Translations under genes and position numbers: made by a program
Shown here: in pieces, positions 1-15,115 of the stretch
Layout: every line of letters starts with the position of its first letter
Position numbering within the stretch: the first letter of the stretch is position 1
Assembly (NCBI GenBank): GCA_963930775.1
Contig: OZ005704.1
Span: 1,240,001 to 1,304,000 of the forward strand
Length of the DNA stretch: 64,000 bases
DNA from: Cliona cf. orientalis
Lineage: Eukaryota; Porifera; Demospongiae; Clionaida; Clionaidae
Direction of reading: 5' to 3'
Notes under the pieces: generated by a model
The model's input: only the letters and a program-made list of their open reading frames with translations
What the model was told of the DNA's origin: nothing
Database searches by the model: none

Positions 1-77
1 AGTTTATTGAAGGCTCACATGTACACTATATCTCTCCTGTGCCTAGCCAAATAACATAATAATTATTATCGTACATG

Positions 78-281
78 TACAGTCGAACCTCCAAATAAAA
101 GGACACTTTGGGAACAATAATATAAATTCAGCTGTTTTGTCCCTTATAGAGAGGTTGTCCGCTTCTCGGAGGTTCTCAATGAATAGAAAATGGTAGTTTT
201 TGGGACTCCAAACAGTGTCCCTTATATATAGAGAGGTTTAACACCTTTCTCAGAGGGTCCTTTATTAGAGGTTCAAGTGTA
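78..281. mobile_element. Short TIR element, family 1 copy a
   Basis: The ends form an inverted repeat of about 24 bp (left ACAGTCGAACCTCC, right the complement of GAGGTTCAAGTGT). The interior holds a repeated phrase about a 'tccctta...agagaggtt' stretch. A second copy with the same ends and interior lies at 43504-43679. No coding capacity. It looks like a nonautonomous MITE. Confidence 0.7.
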
Positions 282-727
282 TTATACATAATAATATTAC
301 GATATGGATGAAAAGGAAAGTTACCGAGACATATCCTTTCCTCTGGCTCCCAGCCTGGCATGTTGAGAGTGGTGATCATCCCGAGGAGAAACACCTTCCT
401 GGCCACCCACTTCTTTACTCTCTCTACTATGGGGACTATGGGGGGTGCAGGCACCACTGGTGTCGGCTGTCTAATATTAAATTTACCATAGATGATAGTA
501 CGAACAATTGCAAGAGTAAAATAATAAAGAGAGAAGGAGGGCAATACTGTGATAATACTTGTGAAAAAAATAGTCCCAATCATCCCTCCCCCTGGGCCGA
601 GTCGCCGCAGCTTCGGTGATCCGTATGGAGTGACACTGCAGACATTACCGCAGGCATGCTTCCAGGGATGGGGGGTATTCAAGGGAGGAACCTGGGCGAC
701 CCCTAAGCCATATATGCCCAGGACCAT
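176..727 (-). CDS. Unrecognised ORF with one membrane segment (doubtful)
   Basis: A 183-codon reading frame with a hydrophobic stretch near residues 50-80 (GTIFFTSIITVLPSF onward) followed by a Pro/Val-rich segment and a basic patch. The last ~30 codons lie inside the TIR element at 78-281, so the tail is repeat-derived. An in-frame TGA sits just upstream of the first ATG, and CTGCAG before it could be a splice acceptor. No family is recognised. It may be the last exon of a gene outside the window or a chance frame. Confidence 0.25.
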   Translation of the reverse strand: MVLGIYGLGVAQVPPLNTPHPWKHACGNVCSVTPYGSPKLRRLGPGGGMIGTIFFTSIITVLPSFSLYYFTLAIVRTIIYGKFNIRQPTPVVPAPPIVPIVERVKKWVARKVFLLGMITTLNMPGWEPEERICLGNFPFHPYRNIIMYNTLEPLIKDPLRKVLNLSIYKGHCLESQKLPFSIH

Positions 728-2225
728 GGGCAGTTTTCAGCTGCAGGTGCCAGAGGGGGTACCCCTGACACTGTCTAGCCCCGATAGTCCCTCCCGGAAA
801 ATGCTATTTGGTTTCACATTGGAATGTATGATGTAATTAAAAGCTATGAACATCATTAACTCTACACCGCGGCGCGCGCCAAAGTGTATCTCTGCAACGG
901 AAAGAGCTATGGAGCTGGAACAAAAACCAAAATGTAGCTCTTGAGCAGATGAAAGCAGCTACCATGCTCCTAAACATATTAGACTATGCCATATACATAC
1001 CAAGTTTCTTCAAAGATGCTTACAAAAGTATCTTTGTAACAGTAATAGTTATGGAACTGGAACAAAGACCAAAATTTAGCTCATAATCAACGAAAAATAT
1101 TGTTCAGATCAGTGGGGGGGGGGGGGGGGGGGGGGGTGCGAACAACTCATGTATATTTGTAATAATTATTATCCCATGGTTGGCATATCAAACATACTAA
1201 GTCTTGTTAATAATATCATGTACATATACATGTACATAGCGGAAGATGACAGTGGTAGTATTAAAAAGTAGAGAAACTTGTGACTCGATCAGAAATTAAA
1301 AATTAATGTCCATAATATATGCAGTCTATTAGTGTTTAGTTCATTAGAAGAAGAGAGAGACGAGATGGGAGACATGACCAGGCAAGTAAACGATAGTGGT
1401 ATAGAGAAACATCAGCAGTAAGATAACTAGGATGGTATCTGACGCATTCACCAGTCAAGGAATTATTAACAGGAAGAGCAACAGAAAGACACACAGATTA
1501 ATACATGGACAACTTTAGGTAAAACTACACCATACCAAAATAATATACCGGTAATAGTAAGAATCACATAATTAATGTCATCTTATCCTACCTCTTTCTG
1601 ATAGAAAATTCATCCATTATGCGTAACAGCTGTCTCTCAACAGCAACTCTCTTATTATTAAAGCCAAGTTAATGTTTCTCGTCCTCTCTTATTTATAATA
1701 TGAGAAAAGGGTGAGGCATACGGATAATAAAGCTATGCTTGTATACAGGCAGTACCGTGTCATTATACTGGCCACAGAATGAAAATTAAGTCAATCAAAA
1801 GTTTGGCACTCAATTGGCCAAAACAATACTACATACTGGCATACAATCTGACAATAGGTCAGTGAACAATGCTGGGTGGATACAGATAGCCCTCCTTTCC
1901 GTTGGCTCCAACATATTTAGTGAAGTGTACAGCTCAAACTGTACCTTCTTACGGGAAAACCATCCTGGTAGTACGTCCATACTGCTCCACAATAAGCCTT
2001 CTTCGTTCAAGGCGGTGGTATGATTATTTTTGCTGAGTGCAGCAAAATAACTATTTATCTTGTAGCCACGCCCCTAGGATGTTAATTTCCATTCCTCATT
2101 CTGGTTCCACTCGTCTCAGTTACATTCCTAGGCCGACCTCTAGCGCACGTGAATCATCTTCAGCACCGTGTATACGAGTTTGTTTTGCTAGTTTCTTGAG
2201 ATCCAGAGTCCTCATCCTTACAAAG
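282..2225. other. No convincing gene; upstream flank of PSMA3
   Basis: AT-rich sequence with no ORF that resembles a known protein outside the doubtful frame at its left edge. It holds two diverged direct copies of a ~36-bp phrase (about 905-940 and 1049-1083, 'tggaactggaacaaa') and a 23-bp poly-G tract at 1114-1136. The last 200 bases probably include the PSMA3 promoter, but no defined motif is seen. Confidence 0.5.
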
Positions 2226-4995
<2,770 letters not shown>

Positions 4996-5480
4996 GAACA
5001 AGTACCACAAATTTCTATAGCATATTAAATACAATAGGCCACAACATATAATATCATGTAAGGTGGCATAATAATTTTAAAGATGGCCAGATCAATTTCT
5101 GGTTGGACTAATTAAATTATTACATTGTTGTTATTGTAATATTATGCTGTCAGGAATACATAATAATACATAGAATCTAGTGGTATGATAAAGTAAGAGC
5201 ATGTGTGTGATTGTGATAGATAAAGTCAATGATCTATACATGGCTACATATAATATATTATTACCAATCAATAATAATGTTGTCATTGCTAACTTTGCTA
5301 ACTGTACTGCATGACATTGTGTGTTCTTTTATGTCACTATTCTCACTATTTATATTTTCTATTCCACATAACGGCTTCCCAATAATGTTCAGTTTAATCA
5401 TGCTTTCTCTTTGTTTTCTTGCAATCATTAATCTCTCCCATCCTGATGGACTAAAGAGATTTTCCTTTTTGGACTTGATT

Positions 5481-8400
5481 TTAGCTTGAATCCTGTTTAT
5501 TCAAACAGTGTCTAAACATCCTTCTATATTAATTTTAAATCTATACATGCATTTCACTTACACAAGTTTCAATTCTGTTAGTTGGTCAGCTGATGTTATT
5601 AATTCACTTAAGTGTGGTATGCTATCATCAGAAAGACCATTGGAATCGAGACTATAGTAGCACAATGTCATAGTAATGAATGAATGTAATGTAATAATAA
5701 TTGTAATGATTACTTGAGTTCGTGAAGATTTTTGCAGTACTGCAGCAAATTTTGAATTAGTTTCCTTGCAGCAGCATTTCCAATTGAATTTTGGCAAATA
5801 CTATATATAGTAACCATGCATTGTATGTGTATCAGTGTATAAGTATAGTTACTAATGTGGCTGCAATTGCAATATTATATACTCACTCTAAATCAGCAAG
5901 GTTTGGAGTGTATTGAAGTCTTTCTGCCAAAATTTTTGCCAGTCGTGAATGAAGATTACACCATCCGAGGCTATAGAATACAGATTTTACAATAATATTA
6001 TTATGGTATTGCTAACTATAAGCCGATACTCACTCAAGAGTCTTAAGAGTTTCCCAGCGTATGTTTCTGAATGCATCGTTCACTTCAGATAGTCCAATGT
6101 TAATCCATGAAATTCTAAACAATTAAACAGTACAGTTTATAAATTATTTCTAACACTATATTGAGCCACATCCTTTTTTTTCATTATAGACTGTAGAGCA
6201 AGTTATCATGACAGTGCAAATAACATACCCCATTCATGTGTGTACAGTGGAACCTGTCTGAAACGGTCACCATTGGGCCAAATATCTGTGGCTGCAATAT
6301 GCAAAACATAGGGGGTGTGGCTTGTAGGAGAAGTGAGGCCTAAGTGGTTGCAAACGTAACTGTGGGCTGCAATGAGTGTCAAGTGCTAGGAATGCCTGCA
6401 AGCGGGAATGCTGCGGGATTAGCAGGTGGTCTAACAAACCCAGAGTATTAAACCCACAAGTTGTCAACCAAGTGGGGTTTCCCTGGGGGCTGTCCTACAG
6501 TGGCCACTATAGGCAGGCTAATTTTGGTTAACTGGCTGGTATACACAATAGGCTGGTGGCCGTCTTATCCAGGTTGCATTCCATAGTAAATGCATTGTGG
6601 CTGTTTGGGACCTACAGGATGTGGCTGTATTAAGGAGGTGACTGCTCTATCCAGGTGACCCCTAAGGCAAGTTCCACTGTACCACAAAAGGACCCACAGT
6701 TGAGATAGAATAAACCACAGAATGTGATGCTATACTGTGCCCTATACAAGCATGTAATCAGGTGTCATTGTTGAACTCACTTGAGGGTCTCAATACTAGT
6801 GCATTTGTTGAGACCAGTTACTGTGGAATTTTGCAAAAGTTCATGATCTCCAATAATTCTGTGGATAACGTAAAAGCATTATACACATATTAATTATAGT
6901 GGTGTAATAAACTCACTCTAAGCGAATCAGCTTATCCATAGTGATGCCTGGAGAGCCAAGAGCGTCTAAAACTGATTTTACTGCTTGTCCATAGCTAACA
7001 AAAAATAAATTATTTAATATTGTGTACAATATGATTCTATATTCTAAGACTTACGAAATTTCCAGTGATAGAGGATAATCACTAACATCCCTCAACAACT
7101 GTATAGTACGGTCTACACTAGGAAATGAACAGTCCTTAAGGTGCAAATGTAGAGTACGGGTGATATTGACTTTCTTCAACACGTATGTGAAGGGAGTCAA
7201 ATCTAGAGGTTGAACAGCTTTGTTATCGAAAGTGAAATGGCTACTGTACTGCTGGAACACATGAGTACACATTGGTGTGTGCTGAGATTCATATGCACAC
7301 TGCATATGGAAAGTTGTATGGTTGGATGAATCGATGATATCCTTGACCAACATCTGCATTGTGGGGCTTGTATAGTCGATCATTCCACATAAGAAAGTCC
7401 ACATTGTTTCAAGATGCTGTTTATCACCATGACTCCTGACAGTTTCGGCTTTTTGGGCATCATCAAATCTGGAAATATGGACAGCTGCTAGATATTCCTG
7501 AAGTGTCAAATGAAGAAATGTGTATGATTCACCAATACCAGACATCACAAAGTAGCAATCGATCACAAGTAAATCCAGATCACCATGATTTATGTTCAGT
7601 GATATCGATAATCCAATCTCATTAAGTTCTGTCAGCGTAAACACCTGTTTTGATGCAATAGTGGCATGAAAAGCTAGTTCACATACTTTATAAAATATGT
7701 CTGAATAAGGAGATGGAAGATCTTCAAAGGAAGATAGTTGTTTGGGAATATATGCTAATTTCTTTTTCTTATGAAACGAACGATAAAGGATAGAGAGTAT
7801 AAATTGCTTAAAAAAGCTACTCTTTGTGGTTGGTAGAGCATAACATCCAGATCTATGATAATGTACGACCATTGCACAGTGAAGGGGTAGATAGCATAAG
7901 TTTATTAAGGATTGATGTTCTTCTAAATGTTTCACTAGTATTTGAGCCTTTTCAGTATCGCTGATGCAGCATTTTATGAATTCAGCAATCTCCTTATTTC
8001 GGAAACCTTTGACTTCAATCCATTTTGCCGCAATATTACGAAATTCATAAGTAGCAATTGGGCGTGAAGATACCATCACAGTGGATTTTAATAAACATTG
8101 TTTAAAAATAATCTTTGAGATAAGATTTGTTTCACTTCTTCCTGGGGGGTATTCATCAAATCCATCGAAAATTAGAATTACATTCTCTCCAGAGTCACGT
8201 TCAACGTGCACTGATAAAAAGTCAATATCTTCTTGCGAAAGGGCACTACAGGCAGTGCGGAAAAGATCTTGCAAAGAAATGTTTTCTTTTCCACTAAGCT
8301 GTCGCAGATGTACAAGGACTACCAATTTTTGGTCAAAGGTCCTATTAGCTAAATCACACGCAATCTTTATTAATAAAGTAGTTTTACCACAACCAGGTCT

Positions 8401-9335
8401 TCCCTCAAATAAAATTAGAGAGCCATATTCTACATCCTTCAGAATACTGTCCAAAGTGACTGTTGCTGTCCTTCCATGGCCAAGAATTTCGTCAGACATG
8501 TTGCCCTTAATGGTTTTAAGATCAAGATGAAGACTTTCAGTTTCCATTTGAACTAAAGCAAGTTCAACAAATGGTATAGGCCGATGTGGTGGCCACATAC
8601 CTATTGACAATTTCAAGTATGATTTATGCAGTGTTTGAGTTAAATATTCAAGATGGTCAATGGTACTTTTTGGGGTTGAAGGTGTAGTAACATGGGGTGA
8701 TGATGACAGCTTTTGACGCTTTGTTGGAGGAATTAGATCCAAATTTGAAGTTACTATATTATTATGTATGCATAGAGTGGAAAAAAAAACAATCATGTCA
8801 AGCCTATCTAGACCATGCATGAAATATCATACACATACCAATAGAATGTTCGTCGGCAATTGTTTCTGCTAAAGCACGATCGTGGCACTCGATTGCCAGA
8901 ACGAGTCTACGCCATGAAGGATGTCCATGTCTCTTGCAATCATAGTTTCGTTTCAGCCAAGTTAGTATTGTTTGAGTCCATGCATCATCACAGCGTCGGT
9001 AATCATGTCGAATGGCATCTAAGCGATGAGCGTTAATACCGAGGCCAATTCCAATTTGATAATACTTGTCACACAAAGTATGGACAGCTTTTTGTATATC
9101 ACTTATGTCCTGTTCAGCTAAAATAAAATTCAACATTGATATGACTACGAAAATTACTTAAAATTAAGCACTTACTTAGTAATGTGTCATCAACATTCTT
9201 GAAATCTGAAAATGAAGAAGTATAGACTGAAATGTAGTCATATGGTGGGTATTCTTTATTGGGTGCTAACAGGCTTCTATCTACCGAGGGAGGCAGGAGG
9301 GAACAGCCGAGCTTCTCCTCCAAAAAGTTTGTCAT
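5481..9335 (-). CDS. Death-NACHT-LRR (NLR) receptor
   Basis: Predicted cytosolic pattern-recognition receptor of STAND/NLR type. Exons on the minus strand: 9335-9176, 9117-8839, 8753-7055, 6994-6917, 6858-6781, 6114-6034, 5970-5887, 5651-5562, and a provisional last exon 5523-5481. The sum is 863 codons plus stop. Residues ~54-146 form a death-fold domain on one exon (ITAHRLD-like core, GINAHRLDAIRHDY, then TWLKRNYD). The large exon carries the NACHT ATPase: Walker A GRPGCGKT (~264-271), Walker B ILIFDGFDEYPPG (~340), and a winged-helix-like FLHLTLQEYLAA. Five phase-2 exons of 78-90 nt each encode one leucine-rich repeat, e.g. LDSNGLSDDSIPHLSELI. The domain order matches NLRs described in sponges and vertebrates. 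The final exon is the weakest part; more LRR exons could follow. The start ATG at 9335 opens directly into MTNFLEEKL. Confidence 0.92.
6243..6682. mobile_element. TIR-flanked repeat in an NLR intron
   Basis: Left end TACAGTGGAACCTGTCT and right end AAGTTCCACTGTA are inverted relative to each other. The interior contains loosely repeated phrases around 'ggctgt...tccaggt'. It fills most of the 666-bp intron between the second and third LRR exons (6115-6780). No coding capacity. Confidence 0.55.
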
Positions 9336-10226
9336 TGATACATATTATTACATAAATCGAAGCCATTAAGTTCCCAAAATGCAGGCATGTATCAAACAGG
9401 AGCAGAACTTGAATTATTTTAGCTAAGTCTCAAAATGCCTCAGTTTTCGCGCTTGCACAGGTGGGGGCATGCATATATCTCCCTCCCACACCCACCCCCT
9501 ATTAATTATGGCTTCCTCCCAACTTTAGAATCCTAGTCTTAGACTAGTGAGTTCAGTGGGCTGGCAGATTTGAATGTACACGCACTTATCAGCCATGCCC
9601 AGTTTTAATTTACCGTGTGGGCAAACATGTTTGCAGCTTCAATTTGTAGGCAGTCAGCACTTATAGTATGACACAACTAATCCCTATTAGGTGTACGTTG
9701 TCTTGTACTATTGCTCCCTCTTGTCATTGGCCTACCCTATGATCACCCATACGTATACCCCTCTGATAGCTGTCAATTTGCCTTGCCTGCAAAAACTCAG
9801 TTGCTAGGTGATGGCCAACAACCTATATTATGTATATAGCTAATCAAAATTTAATATTATGGCTCTGGGCCAATAATGGTGAATCCTAAAAAGGCAGCCA
9901 TAATATGCATAACAATTATGCACAATGACACTAAAAGGGGAGTTTCCCAGGGTTTTCTCCCGTCTGGGATATCACAAGGTTAACAACAACAACATCTGCT
10001 GTATCATGGATCCAATTACATTCATTGTTGAATTTTATCAATAATATTAATAACTCAGGTAGCTTCTATATTATCGTTGCGGCAAAGTACAATACCATGA
10101 TTAGCTATTAGGGTGGATAATATCACCTCATCCCGCCCCATAATAATTATGCTACACACTAATGGCTGGTGTGGGCCTGGCAATAATATATTATACCAGT
10201 ACTTACAGTACATGATGCAATGCCTT

Positions 10227-10571
10227 TAATGCATAATAAACAAGTATAAAAAACAATTGAATAAAATTGAAGGATGAAGTAGGGATGGCAGTGCCAAAAA
10301 TACACAAACAAGATTTGTAGGGATAACGTATCACATCCACTATACATCCCTACACTTGCTTTTCTCAATAATTAATATCATACACTTCTGATTCAGTGTG
10401 TAAAGTGTCGCTATATGATCCATGGGTATACAGTATTGATTTTCCATTCCTGCATGCATGTGCCCCATATATTTATGTGTGTGCACGGTTATATACTTAA
10501 AAAGCAAGCGTAGGGATGTATAGTGGATGTGATACGTTATCCCTACAAATTTTGTTTGTGTATTATTGGGC
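10227..10571. mobile_element. TIR element, family 2 copy a (right end truncated)
   Basis: The left arm (10227-10371) includes AAGTAGGGATGGCAGTGCC and ACTATACATCCCTACACTTG. The right arm (10496-10571) is its inverted counterpart, AGCAAGCGTAGGGATGTATAG, but stops short. Full-length and partial relatives lie at 59148-59595 and 57655-57777. Confidence 0.75.
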
Positions 10572-10996
10572 ATAAATTTATTATCTCAAATTGATAATTA
10601 TGAATTTGAATCTTGTGAGTCACGTATGCAGGGGAGTTTCCCAGGTTTTCTCCCCACTGGCCCCATGGGATAAGTACATGCAAGGTAAACAATAACACCT
10701 GCGCATGCTATATCAAAGACATTCCATAAATTCGCTGTTTATGAAGACTGTCAATTGTAGCTACTACATCCTTAGTAATGTAGTACAATGCCAAGATCAG
10801 TGAGCTCGAGGGTATCACCGTGACACGGTTGCATGACCTCATTCCTACTTAGCTAGTCTACTTCCAGCCAAATTATTAATAACTTTTCAATGGGACATTT
10901 AAAGGGCTGGAGTGGGCCCAATTGCAATCCGGCGCGAGTAAGACTCTTAGAGGTATTATAGGCGAGCCATAAATAACCAATAATTGTGGGTTTCGT

Positions 10997-11390
10997 ATTA
11001 GTAGCGATTCCGGACGATCGACCTATGCGCATAAAATCAGTTATAACTTTGCAACGGAGGGGATTCATTGACGACAAAAAAAAAAAAAAAAAAAAACCAC
11101 AGGAAATTATCTTTCATTTAAGCCTCGAAACAAGCGAATCGGTTGTACAATTATGTACTCCTTGCGGCGCATTTAATTTCTAGCTCTATGGAATTTGTAT
11201 GGGAAAACAATATTCGGCGCGTAACTCAGGCATACATCAACCGTCCAACAACAACAAAAACCACGTATCGCTGAATAGCCCTCACCGTGTGGAAGCTATT
11301 GATACCTTAACCATAGATATTGCTATTGCCCCAGTCCAGTTTGCGCCATCAAGCCGAAAATTTAGGCGTCCGGAATCGCTAGTAGTAGTA
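10997..11390. mobile_element. TIR element, family 3 copy a
   Basis: Left end TAGTAGCGATTCCGGACG is mirrored at the right by CGTCCGGAATCGCTAGTA. A related copy occupies 27004-27383. It contains a 21-bp poly-A run (11076-11096). The internal ORFs are chance frames. Confidence 0.75.
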
Positions 11391-11997
11391 TTTAGGTTAA
11401 AGCACCCAAACCTTCTTAGGAATCGTGATGATTTATATAACATTAGCTAGTGAGCTGGACGACTGGCTCGCGTACTCGTCACTGATATAATCCTTGAATG
11501 TCGCCACTATCATCAGCCCGCCGCTACATATCGGGGTATATAGTCTCGATCGGCATTTAATTAGCTAATACCTATTTTTCATGATCATATTAAGATTTAC
11601 GTACCTTCTTCTGCAGGCTCCATATCTCGGCCAGATGCCATTGACACTACCACGACTGATTCAAAATAAGTATTAAAACTACACGTATCATATCACCAGA
11701 ATGATGCTAATAAACCTTCGTTTAGGCGGCATTAATTCCACCCGCCAATTCTCTGGATTTTGGCGCTCGAGCGCGCATTTAACGCGCGCTCGATTGATAT
11801 TGAAGTGTGCGCGTATTCCTCCCGCCCTGTTCGATATGCGCATGCGCAATTTAGGATCACCGTTAGTCGAGTCATAGCAGTATACAGAAATAGACTTGAT
11901 CATAATGATATCATAGTAGACTTGGAGATAAAACTGATTGTTTTTGTCATGAAAGTCATACACAGTAACGTGAATAGCATCAGTTTGCAGTACATGA

Positions 11998-14900
11998 TTA
12001 GCTGGTTCTTCCTCCGAATGTTGATGCCCACAAGCTACTCAACGTCCCAAAGAACCCTTGGTTCTCCTCCGTGGGAGGGGCTGGTTGGCCCTGTCCCATT
12101 CCAGTTCCAGCTCCGGCAGTTGAAGCCACACCCCCTCCAGCCGAGGAAGCCACGCCCCTTCCACCAGTCTCATCAATGGAGCCCAACAGTCTCACACTGT
12201 CCGTAGCATTCAGCTGCACACTAGAAGCACCAGATGATGCCACATTAGCGGCAAACTCCATGTATGTGCTCTCGTAGTCCAAATGTCTGAGTCTGTCTCG
12301 GTGTATCTCTCTCTCGGCTAGAGCTTGGTTGCTGGGGAAGGGTGGTTGATGGGCATGGTCGTGGGAGGAGCCTAAGAGCAGCTGTCGTTTCATCTGCTCC
12401 TCTTCAAAAAGCTTTGTTTCTTGTTCGCTTGGTTCCAAGTGTTCCCACTCTGTCTCGAACTTTTCGATTTTGACTAAGCTGTCCATTTCAGAGGAATCCT
12501 CTTTATTCAAACAGCTGCCGCCATCACCAGGGGGATAATTAATAGGGTCTTCCCACTCACTGCTATCATCCGAGTCACTCTCGTCATCCATGCTCTCCAT
12601 TGCATCATCGTAGTCTTCACGGTCACTGAGAGTCAGCTGATCAGCAGTGTAGGAGATGTTGGGTGGTGCGTTGTCGTCCCAGTCATGTGACTGCTGTAAT
12701 GCTGACAAGGCTCTGCCCTTGTTACGATAGCGAGTCAACTCGGGATGGCACTCAAACGCTCCAGACCTGGGAAATAAATTTTAATAAATCTCTATTTCTC
12801 TCTCTCTCTCTCCCTCTCTCCATCCCCTACTCCTCACTCGTATGCATAAGCGTGTGTACATGATACTACTTTCGTCCTCACCTTCCGAGTAATGTGTGTG
12901 TGACAAGACCAAGTAGATTTTGCAGGGTGTGGCCAGGAGTGAGCGCTGATAGAGGCACATTCTAGATACGAAAATATACTAAAATTAATACACACATAGA
13001 CTATTGGTAATCAGTACAACCAATAACAAGAGGAGGTCGACTAGATACCTGAGAAAAGCAGAGGTAGAGGATGTTGTCGTCCAGTTTTGCGACGGAGTCC
13101 AGAAATACTCTCCTCCTCTGACCAGGCCTGCCATATGTGCTACAAACACAATACAATAATTAGTATTGAGAAAATTGCTTAGCTGCCTATGAATTAGTGG
13201 AAAATTTCACGGAATTGGTTGTTAATCTCATAAAGAAAATGCAAACTTTTGCACCATGTAAAAAATTTCCCACTTATAAGATACATGATGGGTGAGTATC
13301 ATCATGGTACACATCATGATACAGGGTGCGTATCATCTTGCTATTAGTTATCCACCAGCTCTAGTACCTTATGGCATCCCTCCTGGCGATTGGGTAAGGG
13401 AGAGGCTGGTCCAGCACATCAGCAATGAGCTCCACCAGTTGAGCCGCGAAGAGGAGGGCAGCTGGAGTGGAGAAGAAGGGGTCCTCACCAGGCGGAACAT
13501 CACCAAGAGAGGGGGCAGCTGCACAGGTGGGAGAACAACATGCAACAATGTCAAGTTGATAAGGGGGACTCCTGTCATTAGGGCACTACTAAATATTGGT
13601 ACCCACCTGTTCCCTGTTGAGAGTATGCTCTTCTCCTGTTAGTAGCTGCAGAGATAGATAAAGGAAATCATATTATCACAAAAAGCTCAGCTACAATGCA
13701 GAAGGCAGACTCACAGCTACCGAGACATTCAGGCTTCACTTTTCACTCGAGTTAAATTGTATACTACATAAGCAAAGCTACGACAAACTGTTTCACTTAT
13801 TTCTTTCATGCACATACAAGTGCTGCTTTATGGTAATAAGGACCACTGACTAACACAACAATATTAATACCTACCAGCTTTAGTGTAGGTTGAGTAGTCT
13901 CCATTGGCGGGCAGGGAGGCAGTGACAATCCTCATGCTAGGGAAGGAGTGGCGATGGATGCCGCTCAACACCCAGCCACCATCAACATCAAGGGAGGCAT
14001 CACAGTCTATCTCACCAGCTGCCTCAAAGGCTGGATGGATGGAGGAAAAGACAATGTGAAACAGGTAGGAAGATCTACATGTACATGTACGAGTGTTTCT
14101 CAACTGTTCATACCACATTTCAAATACATGTACATTCTACAAACAATAGAGGACATCTGGATGCACCCACTGATTCTGATAATACATGTACACAATGAAT
14201 GTACCAGTATGCACAGAATATACTCCTCAATGCACACACACCTCTCTCTCCCTCTCCCTCCTTGTCTCTGTCTCTCTCACCTTCTCCATCATCTCTCTCA
14301 CTGAGGCTCTCTACTTCAATGGGGAACACCATTCTGGACATGTTGTTTACAAACTGTCTCCTAGCAACCTCCAGCTCAGCCCTCTTCCTCAAGCTCTCTG
14401 AATTCAGCCTTGACAGTTCTTCTGAAAGCTCAGCTTCTTTCTTACGGAAATTCTTTTGTCGTACTCTCTTGATTCTCTGCTCTCGCTGAAGGTTGCTTCT
14501 CTCTAAGATTTTTAGTTCTTCATGTTCTGCATGTTGCAGTCAGTATAATATAATTTTCCTTCATGCTAACTTTTTTTGTCTTGCCTCGTTGTAGTAATAC
14601 TTTGCTGTCATCATACGCTTGCTTCATCAGATCTACCCGTCTCCTTGCCAGTAGAACACTCCCCTGGGCTTCAGCCAGAATCATCCGCCTCTCGATAAAC
14701 GTAGAGAGCCTATTAAACATAATACAATCACAGTTTCAAAATCATCTTGAATACTGAACTTCGTGTTACCTCTCCTTTAAGGTTTGATTCTCGTTCTTTA
14801 ACAGGTCCAGCAGCTGCTGCTTTGCCACAATTCTCCTGTAATAACACAGTCCAGTATCAAAAGCAGCTACACTACAGTATGAATTTACTGGTGAGTACTG

Positions 14901-15115
14901 AATGGCTACCTTTCCAGAGCCTCCACATCCGTTTCTGTCGGAGAATTTGGCGTTCTTTTGAGTTCTTGGTCGATGATGTGGGGCACTTCTTTTTCCTGAC
15001 TTGCGGACCAAGCATAAAATTGCTTTGGAGCCTCCTCCAGACTGGGGCCCTCGGGTGGAGGGTGACTGGGAGGGGAATCAGATTCACTCTTTCTCTTTTC
15101 CTGTTGCTCCATCAT
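11998..15115 (-). CDS. ATG14: ATG14/Barkor, autophagy-specific PI3K complex subunit
   Basis: Directs the class III PI3-kinase complex (VPS34-VPS15-Beclin 1) to autophagosome formation sites at the ER. Exons on the minus strand: 15115-14910, 14835-14770, 14709-14585, 14526-14281, 14030-13875, 13645-13607, 13518-13368, 13139-13049, 12961-12882, 12766-11998; phases agree and sum to 642 codons plus stop. Landmarks match animal ATG14 in order: a coiled coil (KEAELSEELSRLNSESLRKR), MVFPIEVESL, LPANGDYSTY, AALLFAAQLVELIADVLDQP, LDDNILYLCFSQ, HTLQNLLGLV, an acidic linker, and a C-terminal amphipathic segment LSSLWASTFGG like the BATS region. The intron after exon 3 is GC-AG. The ATG at 15115 is the first in frame, but the open frame runs further to 15196 and includes FECACDH...HC, so a 5' exon carrying the N-terminal cysteine motif may be missing. 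Confidence 0.92.

Larger units (their letters stand above)
9336..11997. other. Transposon-rich gap between NLR and ATG14
   Basis: No supported gene. It contains two direct copies of an ~80-bp phrase starting GGGGAGTTTCCCAGG (9934 and 10631) on either side of a TIR element at 10227-10571, then another TIR element at 10997-11390. The first ~300 bases are the upstream flank of the NLR gene. Confidence 0.6.

Noticed and set aside
1810-2023. Overlapping short ORFs upstream of PSMA3
   Set aside because: Short, on both strands, without recognisable motifs or splice context.
8081-8530. 149-codon plus-strand ORF
   Set aside because: Exact antisense of the NACHT exon, which has Walker motifs and splice structure on the other strand.
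13292-13642. 116-codon plus-strand ORF
   Set aside because: Antisense of ATG14 exons 6 and 7.
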